Shown here in pieces: positions 1 through 9,794 of a stretch of 64,000 bases of DNA (positions are counted from its first letter, which is position 1; each line of letters starts with the position of its first letter). Under the pieces are notes generated by a model that had not been told where the DNA came from, made no database searches, and saw only the letters and a program-made list of their open reading frames with translations. The translations under genes and the position numbers were made by a program. Source of the DNA: Gigaspora margarita. Taxonomy: Eukaryota > Glomeromycota > Glomeromycetes > Diversisporales > Gigasporaceae. Location of the stretch: positions 220,109-284,108 of the forward strand of contig WTPW01000325.1 in NCBI GenBank assembly GCA_009809945.1, given 5' to 3'.

Positions 1-115
1 CCAAAAAAAAAAAAAAAGCCCGAAATAGTGGGCCAGGCTGGGCTTAATTTTAAATTAGGCCCAGCCCACTCAGGCCCGTTCAGGCCCACTTAGGTCCAAT
101 CAGGTCTGGTGTTAC
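1..115. repeat. GGCCC-word MITE fragment cut by the window edge
   Basis: A GC-rich patch in AT-rich DNA where GGCCC/GGGCC/CAGGCCC words recur in both orientations. It resembles the GGCCC-rich patch at 1216-1390, so it is probably one end of a non-autonomous element continuing left of the window. The terminal repeat cannot be seen. Confidence 0.5.
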
Positions 116-377
116 AATCATTGTAAAAGCTTAATGAAATTGTGCCAGTTTAGTTTGATTGTGAAACAAAAGTACTTAAGGTTAAATGGTTTAAAAAGAT
201 AAACTAACGCACATAATTATGGGTATAATGTTTATCTTTATTAATATGAATCAATACATCAGGTTATCACAATAATACTAAATACTATCACAATCGTTAA
301 TGGCTTGTTTAATACCTTTTTCTCTAAGTGAAAACTGAGCCTTTATTTTAATTTATTTGGGAACTTTAAGCTCTCAA

Positions 378-457
378 TTGGAGCTTTAATCACTCTATTG
401 GAGCTTTGATCACTTGTTTGGAGCTTTAATCACCTGTTCGGAGCTTCGATCATCCAA
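378..457. repeat. 20-bp tandem repeat, four units
   Basis: Four consecutive units of the form TTGGAGCTTTRATCACYYNT, the last more diverged. No function is evident. It could be the subterminal repeat block of an eroded transposon. Confidence 0.75.
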
Positions 458-892
458 CTATGCTACAAACTAGATCTAATTAAGAAATATATAACGATAA
501 AATAACAATACTAACTAAAAAATAAAAAATTGAGCATAACACTGACCAGGCTCAATCTACTATTCAATGATATTGAAACGGGTATTATTCTTTATTATAA
601 ATCTTCTGCACTGTATATGCATAAATAAAATCAAAAAATACTTAATAAATTTCTATAGTTATTATATTATTCTATTATTTCTAAGTTCTAGTATAATGTG
701 ATCAATGATATATATGAAATTTAAACTAATGCATTCATTATGAACTTCGAAGGTCTATATATGTAATATCATATAGATGACAACAATACTATGTAGTTGT
801 TTGATATACATTTATGTAAGTGTAATTATGTTTTTGCTTTTAAATTAGATTTATTTCTTCATTTTTTTCAAAAAAAAATTTCTTACGAATGA

Positions 893-1085
893 GATTTTAA
901 TTATTAGGTTTCTACTTGAACTTTGATTTAATTGTTTGATATCTTGTATAAAAGAATTAATAATTTAAATCATAGATTTTTAATTATTTACATTGTGATT
1001 TAATGCATGTATTTAATATTTTATGGCAATAATATTAAATTTGGCTTTTTATTGAGAGAAGGTGACACATAGATTGTTCATCAGA
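893..1085 (+). repeat. Dispersed repeat, copy 1 (copy 2 at 22068-22258)
   Basis: Both copies run in the same order through ACTTTGATTTAATTGTTTGA, then AAAGAATTAATAATTTAAAT, then a GAAGGTGAC block. The copies differ by scattered substitutions and small indels. They are about 21 kb apart, in the same orientation, with no coding content. The element type is unknown. Confidence 0.7.
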
Positions 1086-1215
1086 ACAAATTTTCTGCAA
1101 GAACTAAATGTTTACAACATGCAGTTCAAATAATTTATAGAAGACATTTGCATAATAACTTCAGACAAATAATAGAATAATCAATTAAATTGAAGTGCCA
1201 ATAGCATAATATATA

Positions 1216-1390
1216 GGCCCGTTGGGCCTGCCGGGCCTTGTCACAAAGCCCGTACCCGGCCCGATATTTAAACGGGCCTAACAAAGGCCCGGCCCAAAAA
1301 TTAACGGGCTCAAAAATGTGGGCCCGAATTAGGCCCAAACCCAGCCCGGCCCGTAAATTCCTGGGCTTAGCCCGACCCATTTCCAACCCT
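1216..1390. repeat. GGCCC-word MITE, hAT-like right end
   Basis: Dense GGCCC, GGGCC and GCCCGGCCC words in both orientations in a short GC-rich block ending ...CCAACCCTA. A CCCTA end (TAGGG in reverse) is what several hAT-type MITEs in this window show. The left end looks truncated, and no 8-bp target duplication can be matched. Confidence 0.5.
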
Positions 1391-1394
1391 ATAT

Positions 1395-1508
1395 CGTATT
1401 GTCGCGAAATAACGGGCATGGACGTTATTTAGAGGTTTGGCCCAAATTAAGCTTAATTTAGGCCGAAATTTGTAATTTCACCACTGCGCGTTATTTCGCG
1501 ACAATACG
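1395..1508. mobile_element. 114-bp MITE with perfect 20-bp terminal inverted repeats
   Basis: The ends are CGTATTGTCGCGAAATAACG (1395-1414) and its exact reverse complement (1489-1508). There is no coding capacity. Its right end abuts the F-box relic at 1509, so the insertion, or a rearrangement at it, marks the truncation of that relic. A diverged sequence with similar words lies near 42250-42370. The superfamily is unknown because no target duplication is clear. Confidence 0.75.
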
Positions 1509-1862
1509 GTAATCATAATAACTATAATCATCATAATAATTATAATTATAATTATCATTATTCTTGCAAAAACCATGAAACGTTTATCTTCATATTCTTC
1601 TTTATAAGATAAATTTTTAACTCCATCCTTATTTCGATCTTCAAAATACAATTAACATGAGTATTCAAAATAATGAGTTTTGATAAGTTGGAAGGGTATT
1701 TTATAAGGATCAATAAAGCTTGTTCTTTAGCATTTAATGTCTTAAATCATCAATATATTTTATTGGATCGCTCCATAATATTGATATAATGATTCTACAC
1801 CAATGACGGCTTACAAGAAAATATGAAAATAAAATTTTATAATTAATATGAAATTATTATAA
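1509..1862 (-). pseudogene. F-box/LRR gene relic, N-terminal part only
   Basis: On the minus strand this matches the first ~130 codons of the intact F-box gene at 2568-4400. It covers the end of the F-box, the stretch equivalent to NRHWCRIIIPILWSE, and the following asparagine/tyrosine-rich linker, with many substitutions and indels. The LRR part is missing; the copy stops at the MITE ending at 1508. It is a host gene fragment, not expressed as a whole protein. Confidence 0.7.
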
Positions 1863-2029
1863 TACGGCAAAGTGGAGTATATTTCTAACAAAACACTACT
1901 TAGATATTACGCTCAAAATTTGTTTCAACTCAGATAAATTTTAATGCAAATAATTCTGGTTGAACATTCATATTTATTAATATGCTGGTATGCAATTAGA
2001 AATATAATAATTAATGAAAGTAATTTAAT

Positions 2030-2567
2030 GCAACGTATCCTATTGAAAACTATAAAGAATCCTTGGGACAGAAAATTCATCGTAAATTAGTATGGTATAC
2101 TTTTTTATTTAAATTATTATTATGTGTCATTTCATGGTTAGTACTGTATTTAATATCAAAAATCTTAATCTGCAATATATATATGAATGGCATCACACTT
2201 AGAAATTTCATTTCTTCAGACATCAATAAGGGATTCATTCAAATTTCTATATAATACATAATTTTGATTCTAAAAGTTTCAAATTTTTACTTTATTGATT
2301 AAGCAATAAAATGTTATTTTAATAAAATTTATATGTAATTTCATAAGTGTTCCCAAAACTTCCGAGATTAAAAGGCCAAAGTTTTTAGAAAACCTTTGTA
2401 AATATTTTTTTTTAATATTTTTTTTCCTGCAAATATTAAAAAATAAAATTACAAAATTTTCACAAAGAGCTATTTCGACAATATTCGCTTTAAGACCTAA
2501 TGAATAATTAAATATTGTCAACATAAAATGTCTTTGTTATCTTTCAGATTTCTCAAAACTAGTAAAA
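2030..2567. repeat. 3' flank shared with the 6775-7085 region
   Basis: Downstream DNA of the intact F-box gene. It shows patchy similarity to 6775-7085, which lies downstream of the relic at 7078-8610; the block TTCTCAAAACTAGTAAAATT aligns with a similar one there, followed by the gene 3' ends. The duplication therefore copied gene and flank together. No gene is seen within it. Confidence 0.5.
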
Positions 2568-4400
2568 TTAATATGTTAAAGTGACTAAATGATTGTTCTT
2601 ACGAACATCATCTATAAAAGTTTTAAATTCCTTAGAGTTATGATTATTATCAGAAATTTCTAAAGAAGTTAATGTAGTGTTTATGCAAAGAGCTTCTACT
2701 AATGCTATTTCTCCTTCAACATCAAGCTGATTAAAACTGATAGATAATGATATCAGAGTAGTGTTTACACAAAGTGCTTTTGCTAATGCTTTAATCCCTT
2801 TAAAACTAATTTGATTATCTCCAATGCATAAGGTAGTTAAAACTCTATTTTTACAAAGAGCCTCCGCTATTACTTCAGCACCTTCAGAACCGAGTTTATT
2901 ACCATAAATAGATAAAGAAGTTAGAGTATTATTCTTGCAAAGAAGCTTTGCTATTGCCTTTCCTTCCTCAGAACCAAGTAAATTCCAATCAAGATTTAAA
3001 GAAGTTAGAGTAGTGTTCTTGCAAAGAATTTCTATTGATTTTTCACTTTTCCCCAAATTAATTTTATTTAATGTAAGATCCAAAGATGTTAAAATAGTGT
3101 TCTTGCAAAGAACTCCTATTAATAGTTCCCATCCTTCAAAACCAATTTCATTACCAGAAAGATTTAAAGAAGTTAGAGTAGCATTTATATTGAGTGCCTC
3201 TGACAGTGCTTTTATCCCTTCATGCCCAATTTGATTATAGCCAAGGTTTAAAACATTTAAAGCGGTATTATTGCAAAGACATTCTGCTAATGCTCCTACA
3301 CCCTCAAAACCAAGTAAATTATAGCTAAGATTCAAAATAGTCAGAGTAGTGTTCTTGCAAAGTGCTTTCGCTAACAATTTTGCAGAATCAGGACCAAGGG
3401 AATTGCAAGAAAGATCTAAGTATGTTAGAGTATTATTTATATAAAGAGCCTCTGATAGAATTTTTATGCCTTCAAAATCAATCTGAATATCTAGAGAAGT
3501 TAAAGTGATGTTTTTATAAAGGACCTTTGCTAATGCATTTACTCCTTCAATACCAGGTTGATTATTATGAATAGATAAAGAAGTTAAAGTAGTGTTCTCA
3601 CAAAGAGCCTCTACCAATGTAGTTCCATCCTTGGAACTAAGAGAATTACAAGCAAGATTTAAAGAATTAAGTGTAGTGTTCTTGACAAGGGCTTTTATTA
3701 GTGCTTCTAATTCCTTAAAACTAAGATCATTATCAGAAATATCTAATGAAGTTATTGTAGCATTTTTATAAAGAATCTCTGCTAATAATTTGATAGCTTC
3801 AGAATTATCAATTCGAAATTTAAATTTTAAAGAGGTAATAGTATTATTTTTAAGAAGCCTTTCAAATAAAATATTATTATAAATAGGTTCATAAATGCCT
3901 AAATATTTAAGTTTCCCACTTGTTCGTAAAAACATTTCAATTAAAGAACATTTAATGGCATTTACTTGCTCATTAAATTCTATATTATAATTATAATTTC
4001 GATAACTATAATCATCATAATAATCGTAAAAACCAAGAACTGATTTGTCTTCATATCCTTCTTTATAAAGCCAATTTTTAACTCCGTCCTTATTTCGATC
4101 TGCAAAATACAACTCAACATAAGTGGTAAAGCTTGAGTAATCAAAAAGTGTTTTTTGATAAATTGGAAGAGTAATTTTATAAGGGATCAATAAAGCTTGT
4201 TCTTCAACATTTAATGCTGAAAGATATATTCTTATAAGCCTTAAATCGTAAACATATTTAGTTGGTTCACTCCATAAAATTGGTATAATGATTCTACACC
4301 AATGACGGTTTACAAGAAGGCATGAAAATAAAGCTTTATAATTAGTATGAAAATTATTAAATATTTCTAAAAGACATTCGTCCGGTAATATTGTAATCAT
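2568..4400 (-). CDS. F-box protein with ribonuclease-inhibitor-type leucine-rich repeats
   Basis: A 610-residue single-exon gene. Start: the ATG at 4400 gives MITILPDECLLEIF, the canonical beginning of this family; the open frame extends 36 codons further upstream, but only from a non-ATG start. Residues ~4-45 form an F-box (LPDECLLEIF..., then RHWCRIIIPILW), the Skp1-binding module of SCF ubiquitin ligases. Residues ~60-210 are a linker rich in Y, D and N. From ~210 to the end run about 14 LRRs of ~28 residues of the form TSLDISDNDLSFKELEALIK..L.KNTTL (RNI/NLRC3-like), the likely substrate-binding surface. The protein is probably a soluble SCF adaptor; the substrate is unknown. Relics of the same family lie on both sides, and a further paralogue starts at 62855. 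Uniform repeats and no internal stop argue that it is functional. Confidence 0.9.
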   Translation of the reverse strand: MITILPDECLLEIFNNFHTNYKALFSCLLVNRHWCRIIIPILWSEPTKYVYDLRLIRIYLSALNVEEQALLIPYKITLPIYQKTLFDYSSFTTYVELYFADRNKDGVKNWLYKEGYEDKSVLGFYDYYDDYSYRNYNYNIEFNEQVNAIKCSLIEMFLRTSGKLKYLGIYEPIYNNILFERLLKNNTITSLKFKFRIDNSEAIKLLAEILYKNATITSLDISDNDLSFKELEALIKALVKNTTLNSLNLACNSLSSKDGTTLVEALCENTTLTSLSIHNNQPGIEGVNALAKVLYKNITLTSLDIQIDFEGIKILSEALYINNTLTYLDLSCNSLGPDSAKLLAKALCKNTTLTILNLSYNLLGFEGVGALAECLCNNTALNVLNLGYNQIGHEGIKALSEALNINATLTSLNLSGNEIGFEGWELLIGVLCKNTILTSLDLTLNKINLGKSEKSIEILCKNTTLTSLNLDWNLLGSEEGKAIAKLLCKNNTLTSLSIYGNKLGSEGAEVIAEALCKNRVLTTLCIGDNQISFKGIKALAKALCVNTTLISLSISFNQLDVEGEIALVEALCINTTLTSLEISDNNHNSKEFKTFIDDVRKNNHLVTLTY

Positions 4401-5075
4401 TATTAAGAATTTAATGCAAAAAAAGAAAAAAAAAACGGAAATCAAAAATTCGATGTACGTACGTACGTTACATATTTTTAACCAAACAATTACATAATTA
4501 GGTGTCACAATATTCCTAGTTCAACAATGTACAGCATTGTGATTTTTTCTGAAACGAAAAGTATTGCACGCATGTGATATGCAATCATTGGATGCTTCTA
4601 GTTAATAGTGCTAGATAATAAACGTTATTGAATGATTTTTATTGAGAATATTTAGTATACATCAGTACAATTGATTTGTAAGTTATGCTCCTGGAAATAA
4701 CAACAATAATTGCGCCGGATATCGCCATAATCGATTGAATTCGGATTTACATGGGATAGGAGGTACAGGTGCAAATTTTGCCTTTCGCAGCGGTAGGACC
4801 TGTTGTCTGCGTGTGCTTACTCTTATATTGTTCCTGTCGATGATTCTATTGTTAGTAATTGCATTGCATTTCCAAATTAGGGAGCTAATTAGCTAATCTG
4901 ATTTCATATGCTTTCTCACACAATTCGATTCTGTCGAATATCCATAATTAGCGGTTGCTTCGAATTTCCAAATCAATTAGTTAACGAAAAGCATTGCACG
5001 CATGTTTCTTATAATTGGAATTGTCCAATTTGATATACCGGAGTTTAATTTTATTTGATGGATGCAGATTATATG
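4401..5075. other. Upstream region of the F-box gene
   Basis: No gene. It contains a short GTACGTAC microsatellite (~4454-4469), the conserved upstream block at 4500-4516, and a direct repeat GAAAAGYATTGCACGCATG at ~4557 and ~4986. GC content rises towards the tandem repeat starting at 5076. Confidence 0.5.
4500..4516 (-). promoter_or_regulatory. Upstream block conserved between F-box paralogues
   Basis: On the minus strand GGAATATTGTGACACCT lies about 100 bp upstream of the ATG at 4400. The identical 17-mer lies about 90 bp upstream of the paralogue's ATG at 62855. Both genes also share TTAAATTCTTAAT immediately before the ATG, while the DNA between is diverged. It may be a promoter element or simply the best-kept part of a duplicated flank. 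Confidence 0.45.
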
Positions 5076-5520
5076 TTGAAACTGAAACGGGAGATCAACG
5101 TAAGCAGTTGAGTTTGTGCGGCTTAGCGCTGGTCGGTGGTTTCCCGCCAGCGTAACGCAGGCCGGTCGTTAATATGAACATGTGATGTGAATTGATATTC
5201 AGTAGTTATAATTATGAAAATAGCAGGTTCATTTAGCTGTGATTTATGTGCTATTAAAGCTGAAACGGGATATGCTCCCGGAAATGGCAATAATATTGCG
5301 CCGGGAGATGACCGTAAGCAGTTGTTTATGCGGCTTAGCGCTGGCCGGTGGTTTCGCGCCTGCATAATGCAGGCCGGCCGTCAGTATGAACATGTGATAT
5401 TGATATTTACTCATATAGCAGTTGAGTTTGTTGATTTTTTGCGGCTTAACGCTGACCACCTGCATAATGCAGGCTGGCCGTCAGTATGAACATGAGATAG
5501 TGATATTATGAAAATGGCAG
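5076..5520. repeat. GC-richer imperfect tandem repeat with hairpin core, three units
   Basis: Three units at ~5076-5250, ~5252-5411 and ~5412-5520. Each carries GCGGCTTARCGCTGRYC, then a hairpin core (unit 2: CCTGCATAATGCAGG), then CCGTCAGTATGAACATG. The units differ by indels, and unit 3 is shortest. Open frames across it are a by-product of higher GC, with no recognisable domain. Origin unknown; a structured repeat or decayed gene is possible. Confidence 0.6.
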
Positions 5521-6229
5521 GATTCTTTTGGGAGGGAGGGTTGGGTCGCAAATTGTGGTCTGTCGTAGTTGTGTGAGCAATCGTTGGCATAAGACCCGAT
5601 TGCGTTTCCCATGGATTTATATTTGCTCTCATTGCCGCCTTTATCATTACTGTTTATGGAAAGTCATTCAAATAATACTCACCTCCTTTGATTATCTGGA
5701 CCGGACTTATTCTGGTTGATGGTTCCACGATGCGTATCACCATGCTTAGCGTCTTTTTGATCTGTTGACTTTACTTCAACTCGAATTAAATTATACTTAT
5801 CTGGTTTCATAAGCTTTCTCGCAATTCGTTCGTTGTCTGGTTGACCAAGGTTAATGGCCGTCCTCGAATCTAACCGGTTTGGTCCCGGTATATCCACTTA
5901 GCCATATTTTCGAACTGTTGACTTTACCGTTACGTCAAATCTGAGCTTCCTCAATTATAAATTTTGTTACTGATGCATTAAGGTTTCTTAGTCAAAAAAT
6001 ATAGTGAAGATTAAATTTTTTACATTAGCATAAAGTGGATTTATTTCTTCCTCTTATTTATGTCATTTATTATAAATATTATATATAATTTCGTAAAAGC
6101 TTCCAAGTGTGAAAATCGGAGGACCCCTGCAAATACTTCTATTCTTCAAGTACTGTAAATATTATTGTTCTTTAGCTAATTATTTTTGGCTAGTGTTTTA
6201 ATTTACGCCGATAATTTCACAATGAATCT
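5521..6229. other. No confident gene
   Basis: Higher GC than its surroundings. On the minus strand a charged open stretch (5679-5897) lacks an ATG and is followed by a good donor-like GTGAGT, so a decayed two-exon gene is conceivable. I recognise no domain and do not call a gene. Confidence 0.4.
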
Positions 6230-6660
6230 TTAATCTTTCCCAGAATAGCTTTTAATTCCTTAGCATTAATTAATTACATAAACATCAAAGAAGAAAATAT
6301 AATGATTATACCGGTACAAGAGTTTCTATTAATAGTTTCCCTTCCTCGAAACCAAAATGATTTAATCTGATAGATAATGTTATCAGTTAGTGTTTATATA
6401 AAGGGATTTACCAACGTTTTTGTTCCATAGGATCAGTTTGAATATTTAATTATTATTATTTAAGTAGGCAAAATTAGTGTAAAAAAAAAAATCTTGTTAT
6501 AGTTAAGAGAATACCAATCAAAATTGTGGCAATGACTGTGCAGAACAATTCTATTAATTTTTTACCTTCATTAATATTTAATCTATCTTATGAAAGATTC
6601 AAGGAATTCAAAGTTTTGTTCTTACATTGAATTTTTTATGACCATTTACATATACGAAAA
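6230..6660 (-). pseudogene. Degenerate LRR relic
   Basis: Minus-strand similarity to LRR units of the F-box family: segments equivalent to the FEG..LLI..L and TSLNLS.N motifs, for example around 6318-6415 and 6500-6630. They are broken by stops and indels. It is either the far 3' remnant of another copy or a rearranged piece of the neighbouring relic. Confidence 0.45.
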
Positions 6661-6774
6661 TTACATGTGTTATAACTGATAAGATTTTAATTCGTAGCAC
6701 AATCTAACTTTAAGTCATTGTTGAATAATGTTGTCCAAACTTTTCAAAATAATGTGCAAATACAATAATAAATG

Positions 6775-7085
6775 TAAAGTACATTAATGCAACATGCTCT
6801 ATTGAGAACAATAAATAACCTTGAAACTAAAAATACAAAAACTTTGTTGTATTAAATCTGCATGAATGACGCCACATCAATAAATTAATTTGGTCATAAA
6901 AATTTTACTTTATCGATTATTTCCTTAAATTAAATCGTTTTCTTGTTAATATTTAACAATATTTCACGAAATGCCTAAAAGTTTCCGCCTTAAGAACCAA
7001 ATTGATTATTAAAATATTATTTATGTCATATGAAAATCTTTGTTATCACTCAGATCTCCCAAAACATTGTTAATTCAATATGTTA
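6775..7085. repeat. Duplicated 3' flank of an F-box/LRR copy
   Basis: Patchily similar to 2030-2567, the same position relative to the intact gene. No coding capacity. Confidence 0.5.
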
Positions 7086-8610
7086 GAGAAGCTATATGAT
7101 TGTCTTGCGAACACCCTCAATAAATGATTTTAATTCCTTAGACCTAAGTTCATTATTATAAATATCTAAAGCTGTTAGCTCCCTCCTTCAATATCATGTT
7201 GATTAAAACTGATAGGTAAAGATATTAGAGTAGTGTTACATAAAATGCTTTTGCTAATGCTTTTATACATTTAGAATTACTTGATTACCAAGGTGTAATA
7301 TGACTAAAACTGTATTTTTACGAAGAATCTTCGCTATTGCTTCAACACCCTCAGAACCGAGTTTATTATGAATAGATAAAGTAGTTAAGTATTATTCTTG
7401 AAAAAAAAAACTTATACATTTTCTTTCTTTCCTTAAATCCAAGAGAATTCTGATTAAGATTTAAAGAAGTTAAGTGTAGTGTTCTTGCAAAGAGCTTCTA
7501 CTAGTATTTCTAATCTTTCAAACCCAAGCCCATTATTGGCGAAATTTAAAGAAGTTAGAGTAGCATTTATATAGAGAGTCTCTGATAATGCTTTTATCCC
7601 TCGAAGCATAATTTGTTTATAGCTAATATTTAAAGAATTTAAGGCGATGTTAGTATGAAGATCTTCTGATAATGCTCTCCTTTGCCTTTCAGAGCCAAGT
7701 TGATTATCAGAAATTGATAAGAAGTCAGAGCAATATTCTTGCAAAGAACCTTCGCTAACACTTTACCAAATTTAAGTCCCAAGGGAATTAAAAGGAAGGT
7801 CTAAGAAGTTAAAGTAGTGTTTATGTAAAGAGCTTTGAGAAACTTCCATGCCTTCGATATCCCGAGAAGTTAAAGTGATGTTTTTATAAAGAACCTTTGC
7901 CAATGCCTTTATTACTTCGGAATCAAGATGATTTTGACAAATAGGTAAAGAAGTCAGAGTAGTGTTTTTTTTCAAAAGCCTCTGATAATATTTTTCTGGC
8001 TTCGGAACAAAGAGAATTATAATTAAGATTTAAAGAAGTTAATGTAATGTTCATGCAAAGGGTTTTTATTAATGCTTCTAATTCCTTAAAGCTATGATCA
8101 ATATCAGAAATATCTAAAGAAGTCAATATAATAATTTATAAAGAATCTTCGAATTCGATAGCTTCAGAATTATCATTATGAAATTTAAATTTAAAGAAAT
8201 AATTGTGTTGCTTTCAAGAAGACTTTTTATTGTTCGTAAAAATTTTAATTAAAGAATATTTAATGACTCTTACATACACTTTAAATTCTTCACAACAACT
8301 ATAATTTTCATAGTCCTTGCAATTATAATCATCATAATAATTATAATAGCAAAACTAATCAATTTCATAACTTTATGAAACCAATTGTTAACTCCATCCA
8401 TATCGTTATCAGCCAAATAAAAATCAATATATGTATCAAAATTTGAGTATTCAAATAATGTTTTTTTGGTAAATTGGAGGGGCAATTTCATAAAGATAAT
8501 AAAGCTTGTTCTTCAGGATTTAATGCTGAAAGATATTTTCTTATAAACCTTAAATCATCAACATATTTTGTTTGTTCACTCCATAATATTCTACACCAAC
8601 GACGGTTTAA
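7078..8610 (-). pseudogene. F-box/LRR pseudogene
   Basis: A minus-strand copy of the 2568-4400 gene that retains the end of the F-box (~8530-8610), the N/Y-rich linker (~8270-8500) and about ten LRR units. Recognisable pieces include TSLDISDIDHSFKELEALIK (~8030-8126), an LRR block at 7772-7975 and another at 7454-7744. Several stops and frameshifts separate the pieces, and the beginning of the F-box is lost. Same orientation as the intact gene and with a shared 3' flank, so it arose by tandem duplication and then decayed. Confidence 0.8.
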
Positions 8611-9019
8611 TATAGACCAAATTCTGTTGGTGTTTATAAATTAAATAAAAACTATATGCAAACAATAAATACAAAGAACAACAATCAAAATTAGTTGTTA
8701 GTAAACCGATTTATACCACGGATTTATAAATATATAATTTCAATTTATGCTATATCTTATCTTACTACAAATGTAATGAATAAGAGGGTGGCGCGTAAGC
8801 GCCACCTGTTACACTAGTACTAAATAAAATAATTATATCATTATATTTAAAATATATAAATTTGTATAAATATCTAATCACATTATTTTTAAAAAAATTA
8901 TATAATTATATTAAATCATATTAATTTATATAAATATTTAATTACATCATATTAAACAAAATAATTATATACATATCATGTCTCATTATAATTTTATTAC
9001 ACAATCATATAATCTTACA
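8611..9019. other. AT-rich spacer with one GC-rich hairpin
   Basis: No gene. The only notable object is the hairpin at 8787-8806. Confidence 0.6.
8787..8806. repeat. Perfect 8-bp GC-rich hairpin with GTAA loop
   Basis: GGTGGCGC-GTAA-GCGCCACC: a perfect stem with a GNRA-class tetraloop, isolated in DNA that is otherwise very AT-rich. Similar small GC-rich hairpins occur at 11592-11602, 22042-22058 and 22298-22318. Confidence 0.7.
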
Positions 9020-9024
9020 AAGCT

Positions 9025-9375
9025 TTTTTTGTACCGTACCTAAAAGTATGTATATAACTTAGGTATGGTCGTTTTTTATTTATATTGCTTTTTTTTTCAA
9101 ACTGTATCTGGTTATTAATGTCAAATTCAGGTACCGTAAATTTTATTTAAATTTTTTTTGTAACCAAATTTTTAATATTAGATTTGGGTACGGCAATTTT
9201 TTTTATTAAGTATAAATCTTTTTGTGTACCTAACAACAAAAAAAAAACTTAGGATAATTATTATTTTTTGTTTGTTGTACCTTGCTCTAAAAAATTTATC
9301 TGGGTACGGCCACTTTTCTGTACCGTACCTACCAGACCAGATACATTTCTGTACCGTACCAGAAAAGGTAACTCC
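9025..9375. repeat. MITE-like repeat with GTACGG/CCGTAC word
   Basis: The words GTACCGTACC, GGGTACGGC and CTGTACCGTACC recur in both orientations, clustered at the two ends (9030-9060 and 9300-9370) with a T/A-rich middle. This is the architecture of the other private-word MITEs here. Exact ends and a target duplication could not be fixed. Confidence 0.5.
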
Positions 9376-9794
9376 ATGACCACATATGGTAAAGAACGAC
9401 ATTCAAAATTAATATCGTCAAAATAAGATAATTGTGAACCATTTTTTCACAGTGTGATATACGTAACATTTGGAATTATTTATATATTAAATAAAAAGTC
9501 TATAAAAGAAAATTATCAAAGGGATTTTGAAACTCAAGTAATTGGTGCATAATTGATTGAAATTCTAAAATATATCAGAATATGAGAAAATAAGCTTTAA
9601 ATTAGGCTATTATGGATTAAAAATTGTATAAAAATAATCATTCGCAATTTCTTGGCATTCTTCGCACAAAAAGTACACACGAGTACAATGTGCAAAATTT
9701 CTGAACACAAAATAATCGCCATCCATCCAAATTATTTATTTTAATTTTTAGAATTCTCATGTACACATGGTAGCAATATCCTTAACATGATAAA
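9376..9794. other. Upstream region of the kelch gene
   Basis: AT-rich with no coding signal. It presumably holds the promoter; no distinct motif stands out. Confidence 0.4.

Larger units (their letters stand above)
116..1215. other. Non-coding AT-rich stretch
   Basis: No credible gene is visible. It contains a four-unit 20-bp tandem repeat (378-457) and a segment (about 893-1085) that recurs at about 22068-22258. Short open frames here have no protein-like composition. Confidence 0.6.

Noticed and set aside
1135-1432. Open frames on both strands over the GGCCC patch
   Set aside because: Gly/Pro/Ala-rich translations arise from the repeated GGCCC word of the MITE.
2935-3234. Plus-strand open frame opposite the F-box/LRR gene
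   Set aside because: Antisense shadow of the LRR repeats.
5679-5897. Minus-strand charged open frame followed by a GTGAGT donor-like site
   Set aside because: No ATG, no recognised domain, and a second exon is only guesswork.
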